Position numbers and translations under genes: made by a program. Of a stretch of 64,000 nt of DNA, positions 8,427 through 16,231 are shown piece after piece (the first letter of the stretch is position 1; every line of letters starts with the position of its first letter). The stretch covers positions 79,246-143,245 of the forward strand of contig PLZV01000025.1 in NCBI GenBank assembly GCA_003152315.1. The letters are read 5' to 3'. Below the pieces are notes generated by a model, which saw nothing but the letters and a program-made list of their open reading frames with translations, was not told the origin of the DNA and did no database searches. Origin of the DNA: Verrucomicrobiota bacterium (GTDB taxonomy: Bacteria; Verrucomicrobiota; Verrucomicrobiia; Palsa-1439).

Positions 8427-8459
8427 GGAACGTCCTCCGGTTTGCGCGGCCTGCCCAGC

Positions 8460-9203
8460 CTACATGCTGAAATCAGGCCCCAAGTAAATCTCCCGACTAT
8501 GCGGGTCGTTAATTAAAAAATCGCTGGTGCCCTCGCGCACCACCTTGCCGTGAACGATCAGGTACGCGCGATCCACAATCCGCAACGTCTCGCGAACGTT
8601 GTGATCGGTCAGCAGGATGCCCAGCCCCTTGCCCTTCAACCCGGCGATGATTTGCTGCACCTCGTGCACCGCTATCGGGTCCACGCCGCTGAACGGTTCG
8701 TCCAGCAGCATCAGCTTCGGCCCCGTGACCAACGCACGCGTGATCTCCAGCCGCCGCCGTTCGCCCCCGCTCAAGGTGTACGCCTTGTTCTTCGCCAGTG
8801 ATTGAATATCCAATTCCTCCAGCAAATAATCCAGACGAAACTTCCGTTCCTCCACGGTCAACGGCAGCGTCTCCAAAATCGCCAGGATGTTTTCCTCCAC
8901 CGTCAACTTGCGGAAGACGCTCGCCTCCTGCGACAAATAGCCGATGCCGCGCCGCGCCCGTTTGTGCATCGGCATGCGCGTGACGTCCTTGCCGTCGAAG
9001 AACACCTTGCCCCCGTTCGGCTTGACCAGCCCGACCGTCATGTAAAACGACGTCGTCTTCCCCGCGCCGTTCGGCCCGAGCAGCCCGACAATCTCGCCGC
9101 TCTTGACGTTGATGTCGATGCCATCGACCACGCGCCGCCCGCCATAAATCTTGACCAACCCCTGCGTGCGCAACAGGACGTTGTTGTCCGAAGCGTCACT
9201 CAT
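8460..9203 (-). CDS. lptB: LPS export ABC transporter ATP-binding protein
   Basis: LptB is the ATPase that drives LPS extraction from the inner membrane with LptFG. The sequence has Walker A GPNGAGKTT, Q-loop region YLSQEASVFRKLTVEENI, signature LSGGERRR, Walker B LMLLDEPFSGVD and switch His in LTDHNVRETL; the length of 247 is standard. The chosen start overlaps, as ATGA, the end of a six-codon mini-ORF whose ATG (9220) lies eight bases after a -10 box. LptF and LptG are not in the window. It heads the lptB-hpf-hprK-ptsH-ptsI run and is separated from lptA by 219 bases. Confidence 0.96.
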   Translation of the reverse strand: MSDASDNNVLLRTQGLVKIYGGRRVVDGIDINVKSGEIVGLLGPNGAGKTTSFYMTVGLVKPNGGKVFFDGKDVTRMPMHKRARRGIGYLSQEASVFRKLTVEENILAILETLPLTVEERKFRLDYLLEELDIQSLAKNKAYTLSGGERRRLEITRALVTGPKLMLLDEPFSGVDPIAVHEVQQIIAGLKGKGLGILLTDHNVRETLRIVDRAYLIVHGKVVREGTSDFLINDPHSREIYLGPDFSM

Positions 9204-9228
9204 GAAATCGCCACCATCATTGTGACGC

Positions 9229-9256
9229 AGTGTAACAGAATCGCCCCCACTGACAA
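9229..9256 (-). promoter_or_regulatory. Promoter of lptB (TTGTCA-N16-TACACT)
   Basis: On the minus strand TTGTCA (9256-9251) and TACACT (9234-9229) are 16 bases apart. The sequence around the -10 (attctgtTACACT) is nearly the same as before kdsC. Eight bases after the -10 comes the ATG of a mini-ORF (MMVAIS, 9220-9200) that overlaps the lptB start. Confidence 0.65.
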
Positions 9257-9289
9257 GTGCGGCAGAAGTATTTCCCGAAATCCGGTCGA

Positions 9290-9310
9290 CCGGGCTCTAC
9301 ACCAGCCCGG
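9290..9310. other. Hairpin between lptA and lptB
   Basis: CCGGGCT (9290-9296) and AGCCCGG (9304-9310) form a 7-bp stem with a 7-base loop, without a T tract on either side. It could slow read-through from lptA or stabilise an mRNA end, and is a weak terminator candidate at most. Confidence 0.3.
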
Positions 9311-9422
9311 CTCTGCATGTGCGTGGATAAGCTCTGGCCGAGAGCGTGCTACCGAAAAGACAAGAGATTTGATGGCTTGGCGGCTTGGGAAAGAGAACTT
9401 CGAAACGTTACGGGTCGAATCT

Positions 9423-10040
9423 TTACTCTTTCCCGTCCCCGCCGCCATTCTGCTTCCGTTGCTCTTCGGGGTAGATGAGCAGCTTGGTGCGGTTCGTTTC
9501 TCCCGGGTCGGCGACGACGTCCATCCGCTGTGAATCGCGCCAGAAGGTGATCTTTTTGCCGGTGACGACGCCGTCGGCAGATTCGGCGCGCGGGTGCCCG
9601 GTGAGCACGACCCGGCCGTCTTCTGCCGTGTATTCCGCGTGGTCGCTGTTGGACTTCTTGTTGTCCGGGGTGTTAATGACCACGCCGCCCTCGGCGATGA
9701 TTTTCTGGATCGAGCGGGTCGTGTTCGTTCCGGTGCTCGTCACGACGTTCGTGCCGCCGAAGAAGACCGTCATCTTGTCGGCGCGCACCGTCATGCGCGG
9801 GTCAACCGCCAACACGTTCCCCTCGAACGTGCCGACGTTGTGCGCGTAGTCCCCATGCAACTGCTCGCTGGTGATGATTGTCGGCTCATTCGTCGAACCC
9901 GCCGGGAGAGGGGATTTGGCTATTACCGGTGGCGGCGAAGTCGCCTCCGCCGCGGGTGTATCTCCCGCCGCAACGACCGACAGGGCACTCAGACCCGCCG
10001 TGATAACGACGGCCAGCAATGTAACAAGGAATCTTTTCAT
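9423..10040 (-). CDS. lptA: LPS transport periplasmic protein
   Basis: LptA forms the periplasmic beta-jellyroll bridge for LPS. The 205-residue protein has a signal peptide (MKRFLVTLLAVVITAGLSAL) followed by an OstA/LptA domain: IITSEQLHGDYAHNVGTFEG NVLAVDP, VRADKMTVFF, IIAEGGVVINT, ADGVVTGKKITFWRDSQRMD. The start overlaps the end of the kdsC-lptC fusion by ATGA, so bridge and membrane anchor are coupled. A C-terminal Gly/Asp/Lys tail (QNGGGDGKE) is unstructured. Confidence 0.9.
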   Translation of the reverse strand: MKRFLVTLLAVVITAGLSALSVVAAGDTPAAEATSPPPVIAKSPLPAGSTNEPTIITSEQLHGDYAHNVGTFEGNVLAVDPRMTVRADKMTVFFGGTNVVTSTGTNTTRSIQKIIAEGGVVINTPDNKKSNSDHAEYTAEDGRVVLTGHPRAESADGVVTGKKITFWRDSQRMDVVADPGETNRTKLLIYPEEQRKQNGGGDGKE

Positions 10041-11032
10041 GGCTGTTTCGGTGGCTCCCCAAAAATCTGTTGTCCGGTTGTAATAATGACACAGACGTTA
10101 CTGCGAATCACCATCGAGGACGTGTCGCCGTTCCATTCCCCGCCGATGCCCGTCAACACCATGTTCTCGCGGTCGATGCGCACATGGTCCTGCGTCGTGG
10201 CGTGGTTGTTGGCCCGGTCGAGCCGGCACGTCGGCGAACTGAAGACCATGTCCAACTTGTTGGTCGTGTAGAACTCCGCGCGCGCGTTTTGAATGTCCAT
10301 CATCCCATCCGGGCGAATCACCGCGCGCTCGCCGATGAGTTTCCACTTCAAATTACCGTCTTCGTCGCGCTGCGGTACCTCGAATTTCTCGATGTAGCCC
10401 GAGTTGTCGGCCGGCTTCTTCACGGTCTCCGAGGACCGCTCCGCGCCGCTGTCCGCGAACATGCGCGTGCTAGCGAGAGTGAGTACGACCGCGAGCACCG
10501 CGACGTACTTGGCGATCGCCCGCTCCCATGAACCTTGCGCTTTCAAAATCATCTCAATCACTTCACGCACCGCGCCGTCGCCGCCCTGCCGTCGCGTTTG
10601 ATAATGCGCCACGCGTTTGACCTCATCGGTTGCATTCGGCACCGCCACGGCCAGGCCCACGCGCCGGAGCACCGGCAAATCCACCAGCTCATCGCCGACG
10701 AACGCGATCTCGTCATTCGCAAATCCGTGCTGGCGCTTGACCTTCTCGACCATATCCATCTTGTTTGACGGTTTTTGCAGCACAATGTTCACACGCAAAT
10801 CCGCCGCGCGCCGCGCTGTTGCTTTCGAGGGCCTACCCGAGATGAAGCCAACGGTCAACCCGGCGCGCTGCGCCATGGCGATTCCGTGGCCATCCTGCAC
10901 GTCGAATGTCTTGAACTCCTCCCCGTCACTCGTGAAATGCAATTTGCCATCCGTCAGCACACCGTCCACGTCCAGTAACAAGCAACGGATTTTTCGCAGC
11001 CGGCGCGTCAGCGCCCCTTTCGCGACTTTCAT
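10037..11032 (-). CDS. KdsC phosphatase fused to LptC-like membrane protein
   Basis: Residues 1-160 are a KdsC-type HAD phosphatase, which removes phosphate from Kdo-8-phosphate: CLLLDVDGVLTDGKL holds the nucleophile and acid Asp, then FISGRPSKATARRAADL, and NDEIAFVGDELVDLPVL holds the metal-binding Asp. A single membrane helix follows (AIAKYVAVLAVVLTLAS, about 172-188). Then comes an LptC/YrbK-like periplasmic domain (GYIEKFEVPQRDEDGNLKWK, AVIRPDGMMDIQNARAEFYT, TTQDHVRIDRENMVLTGIGG). KdsC and LptC are normally separate adjacent proteins. An in-frame ATG 57 bases upstream exists, but it precedes the promoter -10, so the start at 11032 is preferred. The domain assignments are firm for KdsC and good for LptC. 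Confidence 0.85.
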   Translation of the reverse strand: MKVAKGALTRRLRKIRCLLLDVDGVLTDGKLHFTSDGEEFKTFDVQDGHGIAMAQRAGLTVGFISGRPSKATARRAADLRVNIVLQKPSNKMDMVEKVKRQHGFANDEIAFVGDELVDLPVLRRVGLAVAVPNATDEVKRVAHYQTRRQGGDGAVREVIEMILKAQGSWERAIAKYVAVLAVVLTLASTRMFADSGAERSSETVKKPADNSGYIEKFEVPQRDEDGNLKWKLIGERAVIRPDGMMDIQNARAEFYTTNKLDMVFSSPTCRLDRANNHATTQDHVRIDRENMVLTGIGGEWNGDTSSMVIRSNVCVIITTGQQIFGEPPKQP

Positions 11033-11040
11033 CACGCGCC

Positions 11041-11068
11041 AGTGTAACAGAATGCCCTCATCTGACAA
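11041..11068 (-). promoter_or_regulatory. Promoter of the kdsC-lptC fusion (near-leaderless)
   Basis: On the minus strand TTGTCA (11068-11063) and TACACT (11046-11041) are 16 bases apart. Only eight bases separate the -10 from the ATG at 11032, so the transcript would start within two or three bases of the initiation codon. The promoter resembles that of lptB almost base for base. Confidence 0.65.
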
Positions 11069-11200
11069 GCTCACCGCCAATGGCGCCACGCGTGGCGTGA
11101 ATGCGGCCTATTGCAATTGCCTTGCGGTTTTTCTGTTTGTTGGCATGATAGCGTCGATCTGCTGAACGCAACCGAATCACATGACGGGAGGTACGGTTCG

Positions 11201-12913
11201 ATGAAAGCAACTTCACTCAGTAGTCTGCGGGTGCGTCTGGTTCTCCTGGTTCTTTTGGCGGTGATTCCCTCTCTGGGGTTGATTCTGTACACAGCCAGAG
11301 TGCAGCGCCAGGTCGCAACGGAAGCGGCTCATGACAACCTGTTGCGGGTCGCCAGCCTTACCGCCGCCGATGTCTCGCGAATGATCGAAGGCGCCAAGCA
11401 GCTTCTGGGCGGGTTGGCGCAGACGCGTGAGATCCGCAACGGCGAGCCCGCCGCCTGCGACACGGTCATGGCGAAGTTGCTGACGATCTACACATTCTAT
11501 ACGACGCTGGGCGTGGCATCACCCGAGGGCAAAGTCATTTGCAGTGCCGTGCCCCTGACCAATTCGGTCACGGTTACGGATCAAAGCTGGTTTCAGCAGG
11601 CGCTGCAAACCCGTGACTTCACCGTGGGCGAGAGTCAAATCGACCGGGTCACCGGCAAAGCCTCCATCGATTTCGCCTATCCGATCGAGGAATCCGGTCG
11701 CATCCAGTCGGTCGTGTTCGCGGCACTGAATCCGAAATTTCTGAGCGGCGTTAGCCTCGTGGTACTGCCCGAAGGCGCGTCACTGGTGGTTGTGGATCGG
11801 CAGGGGACCGTTCTGGCCTCTTCTCCTCCCACGCCGGCAATTCTCGGGCGGCCCGCGCCCGAATCTTCTCTGCTCAAGTCCGTCGCGACCTATCGCGGAC
11901 GGGGAACCGGGGAGATTGCCGACGCCGACGGTATCAAGCGTATCTACGCGTTCTCCCCGATTGGCGGAAAACGGGGAAAGGCGGATGCTTACGTCAGCGT
12001 CAGCATCCCCACGGCCATCGCGCTGGCCGACGCAAACCGCCAACTGGTGGATAATTTTCTCGGGCTGACCATCGTGTCACTGTTGGCTTTGGCCGCCGCG
12101 TGGTTTGGCGGTCATATGATCGTTCTGGGCAAGGCGAACGATGAACTCGAACAACGCGTGCAGGAGCGCACCAAGGAACTGGCCCACGAGCAGTTGTTGC
12201 TGCGAATGCTCATGGACAACATCCCCGACACGATTTACTTCAAAGATACGCAGTCGCGGTTCATCCGTATCAATCGCGCCCAGGCCACGGTGCTGGGCGT
12301 GCCATCCCCCGAGCAGGCCATCGGCAAGAGCGACGCCGACTTTTTCACCGCGGAACACGCCCAGGCAGCTCTCGCCGACGAGCGGCGGATCCTCGAATCG
12401 GGGCAGGGTTTGATCAGCAAGACGGAACGCATTCGCCACGCCGACGGGCAGTCCCGCTGGGTGACGGCGACCAAGGTGCCGGTGCGTGACGCACGTGACA
12501 CGGTGGTCGGACTGGTCGGCATCAGCCGCGATGTGACCGAGCGCATGATGGCCGATCATCTGTTGCCCATCCTGGTCGACAGCCTGCCCGATCTGGTCTA
12601 CGTCATCGATACGCAGGGCCATTACGTGGTGGACAACGCGGCCCATCGCAACTTCCTCGGGGTGCGCACCATCGAGCAAATTGCCGGTAAGACCGCCTTC
12701 GATTTCTATCCACGTGAACTTGCGGAGCAGATTCGCACCGATGACCAGGCGGTCCTGGAGGCCAAAGTTCCCGTTCGGGACCGTAAAGAGCAGTTCACGA
12801 ATCATCGCGGTGAAACAACCCCGGTCTCGACGAGCAAAGTTCCCTATCGAGACGAGCAAGGCAAGATCGCCGGCCTGGTCTGCGTCAGCCGCATCCTTGG
12901 CGACCGGAAATAG
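11201..12913 (+). CDS. Membrane Cache-PAS-PAS sensor without output domain
   Basis: The protein has 570 residues in this order. TM1 is at about 10-30 (VRLVLLVLLAVIPSLGLIL). A periplasmic double-Cache sensor spans about 35-280, with the typical FYTTLGVASPEGKVICSAVP and DQSWFQQALQTRDFTVGE motifs. TM2 is at about 285-305. A short coiled coil (NDELEQRVQERTKELAHEQ) leads to two PAS domains at about 335-450 and 455-570. Nothing follows: no kinase, GGDEF or methyl-accepting region. It may pass signals to a separate kinase, or be a receptor part. The ATG follows GGGAGG by nine bases. A paralogue at 42.2 kb has the same plan but is frameshifted. Confidence 0.85.
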   Translation: MKATSLSSLRVRLVLLVLLAVIPSLGLILYTARVQRQVATEAAHDNLLRVASLTAADVSRMIEGAKQLLGGLAQTREIRNGEPAACDTVMAKLLTIYTFYTTLGVASPEGKVICSAVPLTNSVTVTDQSWFQQALQTRDFTVGESQIDRVTGKASIDFAYPIEESGRIQSVVFAALNPKFLSGVSLVVLPEGASLVVVDRQGTVLASSPPTPAILGRPAPESSLLKSVATYRGRGTGEIADADGIKRIYAFSPIGGKRGKADAYVSVSIPTAIALADANRQLVDNFLGLTIVSLLALAAAWFGGHMIVLGKANDELEQRVQERTKELAHEQLLLRMLMDNIPDTIYFKDTQSRFIRINRAQATVLGVPSPEQAIGKSDADFFTAEHAQAALADERRILESGQGLISKTERIRHADGQSRWVTATKVPVRDARDTVVGLVGISRDVTERMMADHLLPILVDSLPDLVYVIDTQGHYVVDNAAHRNFLGVRTIEQIAGKTAFDFYPRELAEQIRTDDQAVLEAKVPVRDRKEQFTNHRGETTPVSTSKVPYRDEQGKIAGLVCVSRILGDRK

Positions 12914-12989
12914 CGGTAGTGAATGCGGCCAACGCTCGCGCGTTGCGTTGCAACGCCCGCCGGGTTGTTGTTGTGCCATCCGTGTTTCC

Positions 12990-13027
12990 AAAAAGAAAAA
13001 CCTCCCCCGTGGCTAGCCGGGGGAGGT
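12990..13027 (-). terminator. Intrinsic terminator of the HtrA protease gene
   Basis: On the minus strand ACCTCCCCCGG and CCGGGGGAGGT-type arms (13000-13027) form a GC-rich stem, followed by a T-rich run TTTTTCTTTTT (13000-12990). It stands 25 bases past the protease stop and also separates it from the convergent sensor gene. Confidence 0.88.
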
Positions 13028-13051
13028 CTTGCGACTGGAGAACAGCAAACT

Positions 13052-14551
13052 TTATTTGGAGTCCTTCAGCACAACGAAAGTCGAAGTGCCGCCGCGCTGT
13101 ACGTAAAGGAGTACGCCTTTTTCCGGGTCGATCTTGTCGATGGCGGCCTTGAAATCTTCCGCCGAATGGACGGGCGCCCGGTCCATCTCGGTGATCACAT
13201 CGCCACGTTGCAGGCCCCTCTGCTGCGCGGCGCTGCCGTCGGCGACATTGACCACGACGACGCCTTCCGCATTTTCCAACTTCAACTGCTCGCCGAGTTC
13301 CTTGGTCAGGGTCTGCACGGTCAGGCCAAACACGCTTTCGGTTTTCGGTTTGTGCGGGTGTTCACGCGCCGCGTATTGGACCGCGTCGGGCATCTCGCCG
13401 GTCTGCAGGGCGACCTGAATGGTTTTACCACCGCGCACGACGTCGAGCATGACTTTCTGGCCGACTTCCTTGTGGAGAATTTGTCGCTGCAAGTCCCGTG
13501 GCGCCTTCACGGGCACGCCGTCGACGGCCACGATGATATCCGCCGGCTTGAGATTGCTCTTGGCGGCGGGTGTACCGGCGTGGATATCTCTCACGACCAC
13601 GCCGTCCTTCACGGGCTTCGCCAATTCCGCCAGTTCCTTGTTATCGGAAAGCGCCTCAATGCCAATGCCGATCCACGGGCGCGTGACCTTGCCGTCCTTG
13701 ATAAGTTTCTCGGCCGAATCCATCGCCACATTGATCGGGACGGCGAAGCCGATGCCGCGACTCAGGCCGCGGATCAGTGTATTGATGCCGATGACGCGGC
13801 CTTCAATATCGCAGAGTGGGCCGCCGGAATTACCGGGATTAATCGCCGCGTCCGTCTGGATGTAGTCGATGGTCGCCACAATCCCCGGATCTCCCATCGG
13901 TGGACGCCCCTTCGCGCTGACGAATCCGACCGTGAAGCTGTAGTCCAGTTCATATGGCGCGCCGATCGCGATGGCCCATTGGCCAACCTTCACCTCATCG
14001 CTGTTGGCGAATTTGGCGACCGGCAAATCCTTCGCGTCCACCTTGATGACGGCGATGTCGGTGTGATCGTCGGTGCCGATGACCTTGGCGTCCTTGTACT
14101 CGGTGCCGTCCTTGAGGTGGACGGTGATCGAGTCGGCGCCGTCAACGACGTGCTGGTTGGTGAGGATATAACCATCCTTGCGCAGGATGATACCGGAACC
14201 CTCTTTGTCAATGTTGCGCGGATGGCCCTGCGGCAGGTGCCGGAAGAAGAACTCGAACGGCGTGCCCTCGAACTGCGGGTTGTTTTCGCCGTCGTCACCC
14301 TCCGTCGATTCCACCGCGCCACCGATACTGCTGTGGCTCGTAATGACGACGACCGATGGGCTCGCCTGGTCCGCGACCCGCTCGAACGCATTCTCCAAAT
14401 GTCGCGCGAGATCGATATCACTGTTGGCCGTTGACGCTGGAGTGGCGGCCGCGTAGAGGGCAGGGCACGCAGCCGTCAGGAATACGGCCAGCCCGATGGT
14501 GAACCAGCGGTTCGTTTGCGATTTAGTAAAGTGAGTTGCCAATTTGTTCAT
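13052..14551 (-). CDS. HtrA/DegP-type periplasmic serine protease
   Basis: The protein degrades or refolds damaged envelope proteins. The 499 residues comprise a signal peptide (WFTIGLAVFLTAACPALYAA), then a trypsin-like domain with catalytic His (ILTNQHVVDGADS), Asp (GTDDHTDIAVIKVD) and Ser (INPGNSGGPLCDIEGRVIGI). Two PDZ domains follow (about 300-385 and 405-495; VVVRDIHAGTPAAKSNLKPA, VVVVNVADGSAAQQRGLQRG). The ATG at 14551 is chosen because a purine-rich GTCGAAGAG precedes it; in-frame ATGs 21-24 bases upstream are possible. A strong terminator follows. The gene is monocistronic. Confidence 0.94.
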   Translation of the reverse strand: MNKLATHFTKSQTNRWFTIGLAVFLTAACPALYAAATPASTANSDIDLARHLENAFERVADQASPSVVVITSHSSIGGAVESTEGDDGENNPQFEGTPFEFFFRHLPQGHPRNIDKEGSGIILRKDGYILTNQHVVDGADSITVHLKDGTEYKDAKVIGTDDHTDIAVIKVDAKDLPVAKFANSDEVKVGQWAIAIGAPYELDYSFTVGFVSAKGRPPMGDPGIVATIDYIQTDAAINPGNSGGPLCDIEGRVIGINTLIRGLSRGIGFAVPINVAMDSAEKLIKDGKVTRPWIGIGIEALSDNKELAELAKPVKDGVVVRDIHAGTPAAKSNLKPADIIVAVDGVPVKAPRDLQRQILHKEVGQKVMLDVVRGGKTIQVALQTGEMPDAVQYAAREHPHKPKTESVFGLTVQTLTKELGEQLKLENAEGVVVVNVADGSAAQQRGLQRGDVITEMDRAPVHSAEDFKAAIDKIDPEKGVLLYVQRGGTSTFVVLKDSK

Positions 14552-14675
14552 AACGTTCTCTTCGACCCCCATCATCCGGGCTTGTTCAAATATCATCCGA
14601 GCATCAGTAGCTGTTACCGTGCCGTGACCGACGCGAATATCGCCGAAGTTCAGCCAATCGGCAAGTGCGGAGCGC

Positions 14676-15152
14676 CTATTGTTCCGGAGATTGGGGGAGT
14701 GGGGATGGGCCTTCTTGACCGGGTTGTTCGGGCTGAATGGGTTGACGCAGATTTCTGAAGAACAAGTACCAGTAGATCGGAGCGAACACAAAATACTCCG
14801 TCGTTGAAAAGAACAGATAGCCCATCACGGTCAGAAAATTCTGCGGGTGATGGTTTCGCAGGCCATTTCGCAGTACTTCGCCTTCAGAGAAAATATGAAT
14901 GTAAGGCAAACAATTGTTGTAGGGACCGACCGCCGCGCCGCACTCGGGGCAGAACCATTTATCGTGTAACTGAGGAGTAAAGCAGTGATGGCAAACCGGC
15001 ACACAATCCGGCTGCTCCAATTTCTCAGCAGTCTCGGCGTCCCAAGGATCGGGGGTGATGGGGAGGCTACGGCTCCAATCTCGGAGAGCCAGGCCCAATC
15101 GAAAGATGCACAGCAGACCAATGGCCGCGAATATAAAGGACTCGATATGCAT
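14676..15152 (-). CDS. Membrane protein with zinc-ribbon, unknown
   Basis: About 158 residues: an N-terminal helix (FIFAAIGLLCIFRLGLAL), then a zinc ribbon built from CHHC and CPEC pairs (VCHHCFTPQLHDKWFCPECG), then a second hydrophobic region (FLTVMGYLFFSTTEYFVFAP IYWYLFF) and a Pro/Gln-rich tail. A GTG start 72 bases upstream (15224) is possible but would add a soluble leader before the helix. It is divergent from nadA, and the two share an upstream region. The family is not recognised; a ribbon this close to the membrane suggests a small scaffold or quality-control protein (inference). Confidence 0.65.
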   Translation of the reverse strand: MHIESFIFAAIGLLCIFRLGLALRDWSRSLPITPDPWDAETAEKLEQPDCVPVCHHCFTPQLHDKWFCPECGAAVGPYNNCLPYIHIFSEGEVLRNGLRNHHPQNFLTVMGYLFFSTTEYFVFAPIYWYLFFRNLRQPIQPEQPGQEGPSPLPQSPEQ

Positions 15153-15239
15153 AAGATCGAGCTTCTTGTGCTTCGGATGAATAGCATACCAAGTCTCGTT
15201 CTGGGAGTAAACCGAGTTCTGCACAAGGCCGCGTTGACA

Positions 15240-16220
15240 ATGGGGGTGAATCCGCTAACCTTGAAGCAGGCGCTGGTTTCCATGATTGCCACGGCTGACA
15301 CCACCGAACTTCAGGAACGCGTTCGTGAGTTGAAGAAGCTCAAGAACGCCGTCATCCTTGCGCACAACTACCAGGTGCCCGAACTGCAGGACGTGGCAGA
15401 TTTTGTGGGCGACTCGCTGGGGTTGTCCTTCAAGGCGAAAGAGACTGCGGCGGATGTGATTCTTTTTTGCGGCGTTCATTTCATGGCCGAGACGGCGAAA
15501 ATCGTCAACCCCGGCAAGACCGTCATTTTGCCGGATCTCGAAGCGGGTTGCTCGCTGGCCGATTCCTGCGACGCGAAGCAGTTGGCGAAATGGAAAGAGG
15601 CGCATCCCGACGTCGCTATCGTGGCCTACATCAATTGCACCGCCGCCGTTAAAGCCCTCGTGGACATCATTTGCACGTCAGGTAATGCCGTCAGGGTTGT
15701 TAATTCGATTCCACCCGACAAAAAGATTCTCTTCGTCCCGGACCAGAATCTTGGTCAATGGGTGATGACGCAAACGGGCCGCCAAATGATCTTGTGGCCG
15801 GGCGCGTGCTCGACGCATGTGTTGTTCACCCACAAAGCCATCTTCCGGTTAAAACAGGAGTATCCTGACGCGGAGATCGTCGCGCACCCCGAATGCCTGC
15901 CGGCCGTCCGCATGATGGCCGACGAAGTGTGCTCGACCGAGAAAATGGTCGCCTACTGCAAGAATTCGCCCGCGCGCGAATTCATCATCGTCACCGAAGC
16001 CGGTATGTTGCACCGTCTCCAGAAGGAGTTGCCGAATAAAGTTTTCATCCCCGGCCCCACCGACTCCTGCCACTGCAATGAATGCAGCTTCATGAAGAAG
16101 AACACCCTGGAGAAAGCCGTCGCCGCGTTGGAAACTCTCTCGCCGGAAATCATCCTCGACGAAGACATCCGCAACCGCGCTCTCGCCCCCATTGAACGGA
16201 TGTTGGCGTTGGGACGGTAA
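15240..16220 (+). CDS. nadA: Quinolinate synthase
   Basis: NadA condenses iminoaspartate with dihydroxyacetone phosphate to quinolinate for NAD synthesis, using a [4Fe-4S] cluster. The sequence shows AVILAHNYQVPELQDVADFV near the start. The cluster cysteines lie in LEAGCSLADSC, LWPGACSTHVLF and DSCHCNECSFMKKNTL. Length is 326 residues. The frame is open much further upstream, but homology begins at the ATTELQxRxxxLK segment, so the ATG at 15240 is chosen; a later ATG (residue 15) is also possible. nadB and nadC are not in the window. It is convergent with rlmI, eleven bases apart. Confidence 0.95.
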   Translation: MGVNPLTLKQALVSMIATADTTELQERVRELKKLKNAVILAHNYQVPELQDVADFVGDSLGLSFKAKETAADVILFCGVHFMAETAKIVNPGKTVILPDLEAGCSLADSCDAKQLAKWKEAHPDVAIVAYINCTAAVKALVDIICTSGNAVRVVNSIPPDKKILFVPDQNLGQWVMTQTGRQMILWPGACSTHVLFTHKAIFRLKQEYPDAEIVAHPECLPAVRMMADEVCSTEKMVAYCKNSPAREFIIVTEAGMLHRLQKELPNKVFIPGPTDSCHCNECSFMKKNTLEKAVAALETLSPEIILDEDIRNRALAPIERMLALGR

Positions 16221-16231
16221 GGACGCGCAAA

